A stretch of DNA of 64,000 nt, taken from positions 7,397,001-7,461,000 of the forward strand of contig NC_132984.1 in the NCBI RefSeq assembly GCF_047496725.1, given 5' to 3'. The stretch comes from Anoplolepis gracilipes. Its lineage: Eukaryota > Arthropoda > Insecta > Hymenoptera > Formicidae. The translations under genes and the position numbers were made by a program. The stretch's first letter is position 1; each line of letters opens with the position of its first letter. Shown piece by piece: positions 26,379 through 37,880 of this stretch. The notes below the pieces were generated by a model, which was given only the letters and a program-made list of their open reading frames with translations, ran no database searches and was not told where the DNA came from.

Positions 26379-26720
26379 CTATTACATATAACATGTTTAT
26401 ATAAGATAATATACATATTCAATGGCATAACTTTAGTTATTATAAGTCCTGGGAAAGTTGAATCCACAAAACCACCACAATAAAAAAAGTATTTGAAAAA
26501 ATGTACAATTTTAAAACGGCGTTACAAACTAATATTTCTAAAACACTTTGCGTAAAAAAATACATGAAAATTAATATTCTGAGTTGATAAAAAAATAAAT
26601 AATTAGATATATGTTTTGTGTTACATTAAATGTTTTGCTTATCCTTGATTACTTTTATACTTTAAGAAATCTATCTGTAAGTAAAATATCTTGTAGTTAT
26701 GTGTTTATCTGAATTGTATG

Positions 26721-26722
<2 letters not shown>

Positions 26723-26777
<55 letters not shown>
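26723..26777. repeat. (TA)n tract upstream of FAR copy II
   Basis: Perfect alternating TA at the same position relative to FAR exon 7 as in copies I and III. Confidence 0.9.
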
Positions 26778-26780
<3 letters not shown>

Positions 26781-27172
26781 AGTCGTGCGACTGTTGTTTA
26801 ACGTGTTTACATCTCAATCCTAACGGTCGCATGTTTATCAAGCTCTCGTTCGAATCGATCGTCTCAAGTGTGCGAATCGAAATGCGGAGGTGTCAACCCC
26901 CACTAACGTACTGACATTGAAATCAGATAGGTAATTGGACCGATTTTTTAAGGGAGGAAAAAGACTAGGGATTGTATCATATATAAAGAGAATTCGAGGC
27001 TCTCTCGCAATACTTTTAAGAAAAGGAGAATATTGAGAAGAACATCACGAATCAACGGGCCTCAGATATCATTATTAAATTATCACACTCGTTTCGCAAA
27101 TATATATATATATCATTTAAAAAACGTTGAGAACGAATAAATCTATACACCCGTATCAAATACAGCCTGAGG
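26778..27172 (+). mobile_element. Possible solo LTR
   Basis: It begins TGTAGTCGTGCGACTG and ends near ATCAAATACA, giving TG...CA ends over about 395 bases. It contains a TATA-like ATATATAAAGAG (near 26980) and AATAAA (near 27137), and its composition is less AT-rich than the flanks. No second copy and no target-site duplication were found, so this is tentative. Confidence 0.45.
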
Positions 27173-27219
27173 AAAAGGCAAAATAAAAAATGCAATTTTT
27201 AACGCTACTTGTGTAGATT

Positions 27220-27800
27220 TTAATACTTATATTATGTAGACACTTAGGCGTTTATAAACCTTTATAAATCGTTATACATATATACCTATAGAGTGTTCCA
27301 AAATAGGTTATAGTTGAGAGGATTTGCAATCTCCGTAAGAGATTTTTACATGAATGTTTAATATTCTGCTGGAAGCTAGATCCACATTTTACATCGCCAG
27401 TGCTTTCAGGTTAAAAGTAGATAGAAAAGAAATATCTTGTTCAAGCAGATAATGTTGAAAAAATCTTATATCACGCAAAAATTACAAAATATAAAAATCC
27501 CACATGAATCATATAATTATGTACACTTGTATTACTGAAAGCACTAAATAATGAAATGGAAAAATGTGAAATAAACTATATGACTATAAACTTTTTTTGC
27601 ACTGAAAGCATGTAATGTGAAGTGGATCTCATTTGACAAGTCCATGCACAGCCTATTCGTCGCTCAAATATTCATTTCTTAATTTTTCTTATTTTTAAAC
27701 ATTTTATGTAAAGATCTATATATTTGTTTAATTGTATGTGTATGTGTGTAGGATACTTATATTACACATAATTAATACTTAACAAACAAGATACATAAAA
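27220..27800. repeat. FAR-upstream repeat unit, copy b
   Basis: Resembles 21790-22350 and 37310-37880. It lies where the 5' half of FAR copy II should have been, showing that exons 1-6 were lost between the (TA)n tract and this unit. Confidence 0.6.
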
Positions 27801-28404
27801 AAGTTTAAATTTAAATGCTTAAAAAATTTTAAATTAGATACACTTTAGTATAACAATAAATATTACTACGTAGTAATATTTTATTATTTAAACTTAATTT
27901 ATTATTTAAACTTTTAATAATAGAGTCTCATTGTCGAAGAAACTTTAAGATCCAGGTCTAATAAACCAAGGACTGTACTAGTTCCATTCGCTAACATCAA
28001 ACCAATAATAAATAAATAAAATCTTAATATTACCATAATAATTTATTTTAACTAACAACAAGCGGTTGAATTTTTTTCATTATTTAGAATCATGATCTTG
28101 ACAATATATGTCAAAGTCAAAATTGTTTATAAGTGTTAAACTTAATAAATAAATTATGTTTTTATTATTAATTATTAATATTAATTGAATTTTTTCTTTC
28201 ATATACATCATGATAGATTTAAAATATTTTTCTCCAATATAGAAATATTTAACAAAAAGAGCTATAAATTTTAAATAAATTTAATTGAATTAAAATATAA
28301 TTAAAATTAAAAACTTTTGAAATGAGAATTTTAAAAACGGAAAATAATAAATAAAACGATTTCAAGTTTTTTAATTGTTTTATTAAAATGCCGACAGTTC
28401 TTAT

Positions 28405-28697
28405 TAATTTAAATTAAATACAACAAAGGCAATCAAGAGCCAACTCGGGTGGAGGGCGTGAAAAAACTTCTCTCTTAATCGTGTTGGCTGTAAATCATCT
28501 ATCGCCGTTAACGTACCGCTATACGTCACGTCATACGTTAACGGCGGTATGATTCACTGAAGAAGGCTCAAAAATAGAGCCCAAAACGTTTGAGAAAATA
28601 TAGATGATTTACACTCAACACGATTGAGAGAGAAGTTTTTTCACATCCTTTACCCACGTTGGCTCTTGATTGCCTTTGTTATATTTAATTTAAATTA
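28405..28697. mobile_element. Inverted-repeat element (about 290 bp)
   Basis: The left arm (AATTTAAATTAAATACAACA, then GGCAATCAAGAGCCAACTC) is mirrored at the right end (GGCTCTTGATTGCC, then TTAATTTAAATT). Arms of about 100 bases surround a centre with GCCGTTAACG and a GAAGAAGGCTC...AAAACG motif. It is a non-coding foldback element. Confidence 0.7.
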
Positions 28698-28859
28698 TAT
28701 ATTATTATAGAGCCTATAATTGGTAATTTTTTTGTAGTTATTATTAAATATAGATATATAAAATATAATAACAATAAAATAAATATAATATATATTTATA
28801 ATAAAAATAAAAAGATACAAACAGTTTTTATTAAATATATAATATATAATACACACACT

Positions 28860-29310
28860 CACATATATATATACATATATATATACATATATATATACGT
28901 ATATGTAATAATAAATACGTATATGTAATAAGAATAAAGGATTAAGTAAATATATTATTAAAAATATATGATAAATTATAATAAGAGTAATAGATAAGTT
29001 AGAGATTAAAGTCGCTAGTATTTAATTATAAACAACGGGTTAATTAAAACGACCTGACTAGCCAAAATCATTCAATTTATTCACACGACGTTTCGACCAT
29101 ATGGTTATGGTCCTTTTCAAGTGTAAACGTAAATTAAGAAAGAGAAGAAAGAATCCAATTTAAAAGTAGAACTTAATTATGGAACAATTAAATATGTCAC
29201 TTAGTTAAAATCAACGGTTAATTAATTTGAGATAAACACAAACAACGAGACACGTCATGTCAGCATGAGTTTTTAAACGAAACGTTTGTTTGTGTTTATC
29301 TCAAATTATT
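28860..29310. repeat. Mixed repeats: ATAC-rich tract, Penelope-like motif, small hairpin
   Basis: An ATATATAC tract lies at about 28862-28900. ACGTTTCGACCATATGGTTA at 29090-29109, followed by GGTCCTTTTCAAGTG, resembles ends of Penelope-like elements (weak). A hairpin with arms AATTTGAGATAAACACAAAC and its complement lies at about 29226-29307. Confidence 0.4.
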
Positions 29311-29479
29311 CATATTTTCACACAGGACACATTTACACTTCTTTATTGACCACTTTCCTCGATATTATTCATATTTTCACACAGGACACATTTACACTTT
29401 TGGTTACATTTAATTTTATTTATATAAAAAATAACATAATTAGTCAAAACCTATATATAACTTAATGTTGGAATCATTT

Positions 29480-29991
29480 TGATGTCATTCTGACTGAAAA
29501 CCTCCGTACAAATATATTGTAACATTTGCGAGACAACATACACACTCAAACCTGCACACATGGATTTACACTCAACATTTAATAAACAAAGTGTTATTTA
29601 ATATATTATAAAATTATGTATGAATATTATAAAATTATATACGAATTTAATGAATACTTTGTTTTTTAACTTGCAAATATATTTAGATTTTATGTTTAAA
29701 TTATTATTTTCTCATTAACTTTCTCTCACTCCCAGTCTGAAGATTACATTTGGTTCCGTTCCGTCTAAAAGAGATTAAATTCTATTACAAAAAAAACCAC
29801 AGAACAGGCTTTTGGAAAAGCGGAATAATAGCGACAGAACCGTATCTTACTTGCTTCTCGAACTTTGCGATTTGTTCGACCCGATCATTCACCATAAGAC
29901 GTCTGACTTTAATGCAGTAATTGTTATGTTCTTCTTTTGGCACATCCTTCTCTGGGCCTGGATGTAACACGAGAATTCTATCAATTTTCAT
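29480..29991 (-). pseudogene. Unrecognised two-exon gene, copy b
   Basis: Minus-strand exon 1 at 29851-29991 is open for 47 codons (starting MKIDRILVLHPGPE, ending AKFEKQ) and finishes at a good donor (CAA/GTAAG). In the second exon region the sequence matching copy a's CTTGCAG/ATG reads CTCGCAA/ATG, so the acceptor AG is lost. The reading frame after it ends at a TAG about 75 bases on. The family was not recognised. Copies a and b carry different lesions, which suggests independent decay after duplication. Confidence 0.45.
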
Positions 29992-29999
29992 AAATAACA

Positions 30000-31505
30000 C
30001 AAACTAAATATTAATATAAATTTTTTTAGTAATAATCAGCAACTCAAGCAGTTTTTTAAATTTGTTGTATTTCTTATTCACTAAATTTCGATATGTGGAC
30101 CAATAATAGCAAGGCACATATCATAACGGAAATTTCTACACTCAATTCTGAACATTGAGCGTAATTGTTCCCGAAATTGTTCCTATAATTCTGTGTGTTA
30201 AATGGAATATAATTTTATATGTATAATTATTTTAATGATTTATTATCATGTTTCTTTAATTTACGATTTTTTGTTAATAAATAACTCTATTTTGTTACTA
30301 TCCATCATTATGATATGAGTACTCTATACGTAAAGAATTTTTTATTTGCTTTTTTTTGAGATATTTTTAATTCGTTCTTTTTTGTAAATGTAAACTGTTT
30401 TATGAGAGTATTATATATATATATACATTTTTAAAAACATACACTAACAAAAGAATTAAAAATATTATTCACTGGTTAATTCTTTATTAATAGTTTATGT
30501 AATTTTATCAGAACATTATTCGGGTTAAGAACTTATTTATATGTTTGTTACTATAAAAAAATCGTCATTATGTAAAAAAATTAATTATAAAAAATTAATT
30601 AAAATTAAAATATTTAAATTTTTACGTTTTAATAATATTTATGTTTTTCAATACTATTTAGCTTATTTAGTAATTAATCATTATATTCTTTATTTTACAA
30701 TACTTTGTTAATAAATAATATTATTTTGTCATGTTTTATCTGTGGCTGTTTTCTTTGGACGCTCACGCACTAAAAGCGTTATTTTACTTTTCTACGAGAT
30801 ATAATAAGTAACAAAAGTAGACTGATGCTTTCAGTGCGTGCATCTAAAGGAAACACAGCTATTGTGTATAATTACCTTCCACGTGAATTTTTGCTCTGCT
30901 CTTATTTATCTTTTAAAATTATTTTCTCCTATAAAAATTATATTAAAATGATATATAAAAAATGTTACTGCTCTAATCAAATCTTATATAGGTCATAATT
31001 GTCTTCAATGAAAGATGAAAGGTGTTAATATGAGATTTAATAATAAGAAACTTTTAGACATACTTACTTAATCATTTTCTTTTCTTTTATAAGTTGCCTT
31101 ATTTATAATTTTTGTTTTAATTGTTAAACTGTAAAAATTAGATATCTGCTCTATGTACATATACACGCAGTTTTGTGAAACAAATACAATATAGAGATAG
31201 AAAAAGTATGAAATAAAACAGAGTTTGTAGAAAATAAAATTATATATATATATACATATCTTTCTGACGCAAAATAAAAAAAAGGGGGAAAAAGAGAAAG
31301 AGAACAAAATATAATACGTATTCTATTTGTTTATGTCTTTATAGTTTTAATTTTTATTGTAATTGTTAGAAATTATAATTAATGAATTATACAACAAATG
31401 TACAGTTATAGAATTTATTAAACATTTTAGAGAAAGGTAATTACTAATTTATAAAAATTGCACAATATTTATAAATTAGTGGCCTTCTTTTTCTTTTTAA
31501 AATCT
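30000..31505. other. FAR module, non-coding part, copy III
   Basis: This matches 23590-24900 and, from 30420, 6290-8830 without the hairpin at 6528-7950. It contains the empty target site TTTTTCAAT at 30644-30652. No gene is seen; 31068-31307 (minus) is low-complexity. Confidence 0.6.
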
Positions 31506-33320
31506 TTAAAAACATATCCACTTATATATCATCCATAGCATACCGATAGCAATAATAGTTTTAAAAGTTGCGACGAATCGATCCACTCTGAAATAGATAT
31601 TTAATAATTTAATAAATTAATCTTACAAATACATTTTACAAATAAATACTTAATATCTAACATATAAACAACAATGTTTTGTTTATATTTAACACTTACC
31701 TTTTGCAATGTGTTTTGGCTGCATCTAATCGATTCATGTCTTCGTGTAAAAGATATTTTTTTATACCTATTATTCCATTTCTTTAAACAACAAAATAAAT
31801 ACTTAATACCTTAAAATTTTTTCCATACATAATGTAAACATTAGAGGAAAGGTGTTAAAATTAAACAATATTATAAATCAATATACTACTACTATCTTAC
31901 AGCAATTAAAAACTTTCAGTAACGTAAAGTTGAAATAAATCTGATAAGCTTAATTAATTAATTTATTATGCATTTGTTGCTTATTTACACAATATGTTAA
32001 ATTGACTTATACAGGAATTATTTAAAATTCAAAAATTTCTTTTCTATATTTTTAAAATTTATTATATTTTTAATATATATTTTAATTAGCAATAAGTATA
32101 TTTTTTGGTAATATTCTGTCAGCTTGTGTAAGTTACAAAAATTTAATTTATTCTTGTTTTCATTTTTCTTCGTTCTCTCGCAGTGCGATTAGTAGAATTA
32201 GATATTAAAATGTTTCATAAACTAACATAACTTGTAATTCATACATTAATATTTTATTTTAATACAGTACCAATTAAAACATGTAAATAAATTTATCCGA
32301 CGGATTTATTCAAATTTTTATTTTATAGATATATAAAAAGTTTCTTTATTAAAAATTTCAAATTTTCAAGATAAGAATAGAAAAAGAAAGAATGTGTGTT
32401 AATTATCAGAAATGTTATATTTTTAAGTACGTTAAATAAAAAAAAATGTAATTTTATATTAAAATTGAAGTGTATAAGTTATATCATTCAATACGTGACA
32501 GTACTTTATTTTTTATTTATTATTATATTTTTATATTGTTATCAATAAATATTATTTTAATAATTATTTTCGTAAATTTCAATTTTTGTGCGTTTTACGA
32601 AAAAGCAATTCGTTTAAAAATTTAGGACAATATTTTTAAAATTATGATACATAATTTAATAAACAGCAAAATACAGTAAATATTTATGGAAATGAGTTTT
32701 TAATTAAAAATGAAAGTCTAAAAAAATATGCTCTAAATAATGTGCTGAATCGATTTTAAAATTTAATACTTTTTTCTTTCATTTAAAGTTAAGAGAGAAT
32801 TGAATACTTACCTAATATACTTTTCTATGTCGAAATCAGAAAGATCGATTGAAAACGCTTCTCGGTCATCAAATGGGATTGATGACATTAAAGCTCGACT
32901 ATTTGTATTATCAAATTTCCATTCGTTAAACGTAAAATGTTCCAGAGCACGATTAGCCACATATATCTTCTTCTACAATCCCAAGAGCCTAGTACATATA
33001 ACATGTTTATATAAGACAATTTACATATTCAATGGCATAACTTTAGTTATTATGAGTCCTGGGAAAGTTGAATCCACAAAACCACCACAATAAAAAAAGT
33101 ATTTGAAAAAATGTGCAATTTTAAAATGGCGTTACAAACTAATATTTGTAAAACACTGCGTAAAAAAATACATGAAAATTAATATTCTGAGTTGATAAAA
33201 AAATAAATAATTAGATATATGTTTTGTGTTACATTAAATGTTTTGCTTATCCTTGATTACTTTTATACTTTAAGAAATCTACCTGTAAGTATAATATCTT
33301 GTAGTTATGTGTTTATATGA

Positions 33321-33325
<5 letters not shown>

Positions 33326-33363
<38 letters not shown>
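33326..33363. repeat. (TA)n tract in FAR intron 6
   Basis: Alternating TA at the same place as in copies I and II. In this copy a LINE fragment is joined to it. Confidence 0.9.
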
Positions 33364-33365
<2 letters not shown>

Positions 33366-33769
33366 AAACGGAATTAGAGGAATGATTAATATTAAAATAT
33401 TAAAATGGTTAAAATCGTATTTAAATAATAGAACACAACAGGTTCGTTTCAATAATAAATAGTCAGAACTAATTGCCACAGAATATGAAGTGTCACAAGG
33501 GTCAGTTTTAGGGCTTTTATTATTTATTTTATATATAAACGATATAATTAAAATCTGCCTGGAAGAATGTAGTATAAAAATGTTTGCAGATGATACATTA
33601 ATATATGTAAATGGAGTAAGCAGTGCGGAATTAGAGAATAAAATGGATATAGCATTTATAATAATAGAAAAATCATCATTGTGATTATATGTTAAAAAAA
33701 ATATGAAAAAAACAAGTTTTACAAATAGCTGAGAGAGCTAATAAAGCTCAATCAATCAATCAATCAATT
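33364..33769 (+). mobile_element. 5'-truncated non-LTR retrotransposon (LINE), RT fragment
   Basis: Plus-strand translation shows reverse-transcriptase motifs: WLKSYLNNRTQQVRF, VSQGSVLG...LLFILYINDI and MFADDTLIYV (FADD catalytic box). The open frame spans 33490-33684. The 3' end is AATAAAGCTCAATCAATCAATC, a short-repeat tail as in Jockey/CR1-type LINEs. It is strongly 5'-truncated and lies antisense in FAR intron 6. Confidence 0.75.
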
Positions 33770-33843
33770 TTTCCCCTTCTCCTCTTTTCCTTCTCTCTTT
33801 TTTCCTCTCCCTCACTTACTTTCTCCCTTCCTCCACCCCTCTC

Positions 33844-33879
<36 letters not shown>

Positions 33880-33903
33880 TCTCTCTCTCTCTCTTTCTCT
33901 CTC
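33767..33903. repeat. Polypyrimidine / (CT)n tract
   Basis: About 135 bases almost purely C and T on the plus strand, ending in (CT)n, directly after the LINE tail and just upstream (plus-strand sense) of FAR exon 6. It is GA-rich in the FAR transcript. Confidence 0.85.
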
Positions 33904-36900
33904 ATAAATAACCTATTATTTAAAAAGCAATTGATTTGTTCAGTACTTACATAGGTTTATGTCCCGAAAGTTTTAAAACTGAATCTATTATCACAGCTGG
34001 TAAGATATGCCACAATATTGTCAATGTATAATATATAATTAAATTCTCAACAAATAATGTACTAGGGGTCCAGAGAACTCCTTCAAAAGGTATCTCTTTA
34101 AAAACTTTGAATCCTATGTTGGAAACTTCTCGAAATAATATACTTTTTTCATTTGGAAAAGTACAGTTTACAACAAAACACGTAGACTGTGGTGTGAAAC
34201 TAATAGTAATAAATAATATTATAAATAAATGCATTAAATATAAAATTTTATAGAAACTGCATTAAGTTTAAAAAATATCTTACAATTAGACAAATACGAG
34301 ATAGTGAGAATATTACAAGATATTATTACAAAATATAAAAAAGTTTATTTTAACATATCATACATTAACGAATTAAGTTTTAAGAATATAGATAAAAAAA
34401 AATTATTTAATTATTTTAAACATCTTTATCTAATTTTATCCGAGAGAAAATCATATATAAATTTAATCGAAAAAAATGTGACTTTTTAATTTTTTAAACT
34501 CTAATGCAAAAAATGAAGCAAATTGAATAGTACTTATATATGTATAACAAAAATTAATACGTATAACGTAAATTTAATTTCCGTTAGTAACTTAACGCAG
34601 ATAGAGATGTGCATTAATACATAAATTGATGATCATACGTTGTCAATCCAAGTTTCCAAGTTACGAGAATTATAGTGTTGATAACAATGTCTACTGGTAT
34701 GTCATCTTGTAAAATATTGTTACTAGCATACAAAACTGGTACTAATCCTTTTCCTCCAGCAGCAATCAGTCCCATAGGACCATTAAAATTATCTATCCAT
34801 CCCGGCATTGGATCCCTCAGCGAATTTACCACTATTAAACAAAATATATGTTTTTATCGTATTATTATTAAATTTTGACATGACTACTATGATATATGTA
34901 CATAGAATGACATATCTTCTCTTTTCTTATAAACCAAAAATGGAAAAAAATAGTAAAAGTGCAAACCCGAAAACTTACTTTTAATTTTTGCTTAATTTAG
35001 TAAATATATTGTTGTATAAAATAATTAAATAAATTGTTTCAACAACAATAACAATACTTTTAAATAATATTTATATAACTATTATACGCGTGCGCGCAAA
35101 GGCAGAGTAAAAGAGTTAAGATAAATCACCATTTGTAAGATTTAAAATTTAGATAAAATTTAGAATTTTGGAATATTTTTTTTCGCGCTATTTATATTTA
35201 TATGTATATTACATCCATACACACACATGCTGTATTTTATTATAATATATCAATACAAATATATCATATTTTAAGATTTTCTGTATAAAATTCAAAGAGA
35301 AAAAAAGATAGAGAAAGAGAAAGGAAAACTTATGTTTTATAATGTCCCCGGAATACAGAGTCTGAAAGTTCGACTCAAAGTCCGCAAAATGCAATATATG
35401 TATGCATGAATGTATACGTGAATGCTTTAGTATGTTCCCGCTACACATTCGACATTTTGAACAGAATTAAGAACGTGAAATGAAAAGATATCTATGAGTC
35501 CAGACTCCGTATTCTAGGGACACAAATTTTGTTTCTTCACTTCTTTTTAATATTCACGAAAAAACCTACGTACCCACAGATGGTCTTACAATCGCACAAG
35601 GCAAAAATGAAGAATATTCCTGTATTACACCCTCCGCTAAGTTTTTCGAGAATAAGTATGTGTTGGGAATATTATTCAAACATCTGTACATAATTTCAAA
35701 TAAAAATAGCAAAAAAAACTTGAAAAAGTAATTGTAATATTATATTATAAATGGAAACAGTAATTTCTCTTTCCAATTAACACTATTTAAAATTTACATA
35801 CGTACTTACATATGTATATTGAATTTATATTTGTCACACTCACTTAGCTGTAAAAATACTCAAGATATGCTCATCCAATGACTCGGCCATTTTGATCATT
35901 TTTCGCCAATCGGCTATAGGTGGATACGTCTTTTCCTCTATAAACGGATTATCCAAATGTGTATATGCAGTACTAACATATACTAAAGCCTTTAACAGAT
36001 AAAAACAATTAATATTAAAATTATACCTTGCTCAAAATGCTATAATTAAGAAGTTTATAGTAAAAGATTGAAGAATGTTCACAATTTAAGAAATGAATAT
36101 GGCTCTCATGTAAAAAGACGTCTCTTTAAGATTCTTTGAATATATATAAGTTTGAAAATTATATTTTTTATAAAAAATTATTTTAGAAATAAATATAATG
36201 TTAATATATCGCATAAAATCCTATGTAAGATAATTTACTTAATGAAATACAAAGAAAAAGTTTTTTATACAAATATGCGAATGCAGAATCTCTCTCAATC
36301 TGTGTTTACTTACTATTAGATTCTTTATACTTTCGGCTAAGATACATACATCCCTCGTTGATCTGGTATTGGTAAGGATAGCGTACTTTAAGCTGTCGTT
36401 AAATTTCACGCTTGCCGCGTTATGAATTATTATTGTCACTCTTTCAATCAGCATTTGTCTATCGATAGTCGACAAACCTAAATTTTCCTGACTGGTATCG
36501 CCAGAAATCAAAATTAATTTCTTGAAATTTGAAGGTTGTTCCTCTCGTAATTTATCGTATAACTAAAATAAAAGAATATTATATATAAAAATTATTTGTA
36601 AGAAAATTTGCCATAATTGTTAAATAATTGTTAAAATATTATTACGCAAAAAGCTTAAAACCTTTAATGACTTTTCTTACAATTTATTATTTTAAAAAAA
36701 TTTTTTTTCGAGATTTTATACTTCTACTTTTCCCTTTCTAATTTTAAAGTTATTAATGTCAATTTTTTATTAAAATAACAGTATAATAAAAATTATTCAG
36801 AAACTTTTTTTATTAATACGTTATAACAATTTTTGAAGAAATATTGTGTATATACATATTTATATCTAACTTACCGGTAAGTTTAACATTTTTTCGAGTC

Positions 36901-37309
36901 TTTCATTAAGGTTAGGTACTCCTTTTTTCGGACGCATTAATATAAATATTTCTCGAACATCCGGACAAGATCTCAGTATCTTCTCGATGTATACTTTGCC
37001 AAGAAATCCTGTCCCGCCTGTCAAAAATATACTTTGTCCAGCGTAAAACGCCGGAATCGACATGGCTGGATCAATTGAATTTTTATCCATAGTTATGAAA
37101 ATAAAAAAAACAGAACTAGCATTAAAATAATAGTAATAAATATGTTTATAATAACGTTCTTAAATACACTTGTATTTAAAAACGTTATTGTCTCCTTCAA
37201 ATCAAGATTGTTACTAAACAGTAGTCATATTTTGATTATATATAAAGAGCTAAGCATATGAGTGGAATTATTAATAAACCGGAAATACAAGTCAAATTTG
37301 AAACAATGA

Positions 37310-37880
37310 ACTTGCGTAATGAAGTTATATGTATTCATCAATAGTAAAAATGTACGATTCTATATGAGTTTACATTTTCTCTCGCATAAAATGGAGTAAT
37401 CTGTATTGCTTATCAAAAATAGATAGTAAAAAAAATATCTTTCAAGCACTAGACAATGTTTTAAAAATCGTAGTTTGTAAAAAAAGTTACAAAGTATAAC
37501 AATATTCGATGTAAAACCATATAATTATGAAACTCGTTTCTCATACTGAAAGCACGGGACAATGTGAAATAAACCAGATCGTCTTAAGTTTTTTTACAGA
37601 TATGGACTAGACTTTGTTTAGTAAATCTAGTTGAAGTCTGTAATCTATCTTTATTTAATAAATGTGACCTATACATAAATTAAATACTGACTGTTCATTT
37701 ACAGTTTGGCTCGTTTCAGGCTATATAATACTTTCTTATTTTTGTAATTTACATTAACGAGTTTTCTCATTATATTTATCAATTATAAATTTATTTTTCA
37801 ATTTTTGACATTTCTGAAGTATGTAAGGTTCTGCATATTTGTTTAATTTTATGCGTGTGCGTGTGTATGTGCAGTATAGT
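37310..37880. repeat. FAR-upstream repeat unit, copy c
   Basis: It lies just 5' of the FAR start codon on the minus strand and resembles 21790-22350 and 27220-27800. It probably includes the FAR promoter region; no core promoter element could be assigned. Confidence 0.55.

Larger units (their letters stand above)
31506..37090 (-). pseudogene. Fatty acyl-CoA reductase, copy III (complete exons, one internal stop)
   Basis: Nine minus-strand exons: 36875-37090, 36314-36562, 35844-35989, 35574-35683, 34639-34831, 33951-34199, 32812-32988, 31700-31780 and 31506-31587. The lengths sum to 1503 bases, with compatible phases throughout, giving 500 codons plus stop; insect FARs are about 500-530. The N-terminus holds the NAD(P)-binding FLTGGTGFLGK. 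The active-site YxxxK is YLFSK in exon 4, and the C-terminal FAR region (LQKKIYVANRALE-type, FNEWKFDN) and a terminal hydrophobic segment follow. FARs reduce fatty acyl-CoA to alcohols at ER or peroxisome membranes. One defect is visible: TAG at 32973-32975, where copies I and II have CAG, early in exon 7. It removes the C-terminal ~110 residues. Either a young pseudogene or a sequencing difference. Confidence 0.85.

Noticed and set aside
32985..33093. Reading FAR exon 7 from further upstream, with a TAA inside
   Set aside because: Phase with exon 6 fits only an acceptor just before 32988 (TAG/GCTC), so that TAA is intronic and not a lesion.
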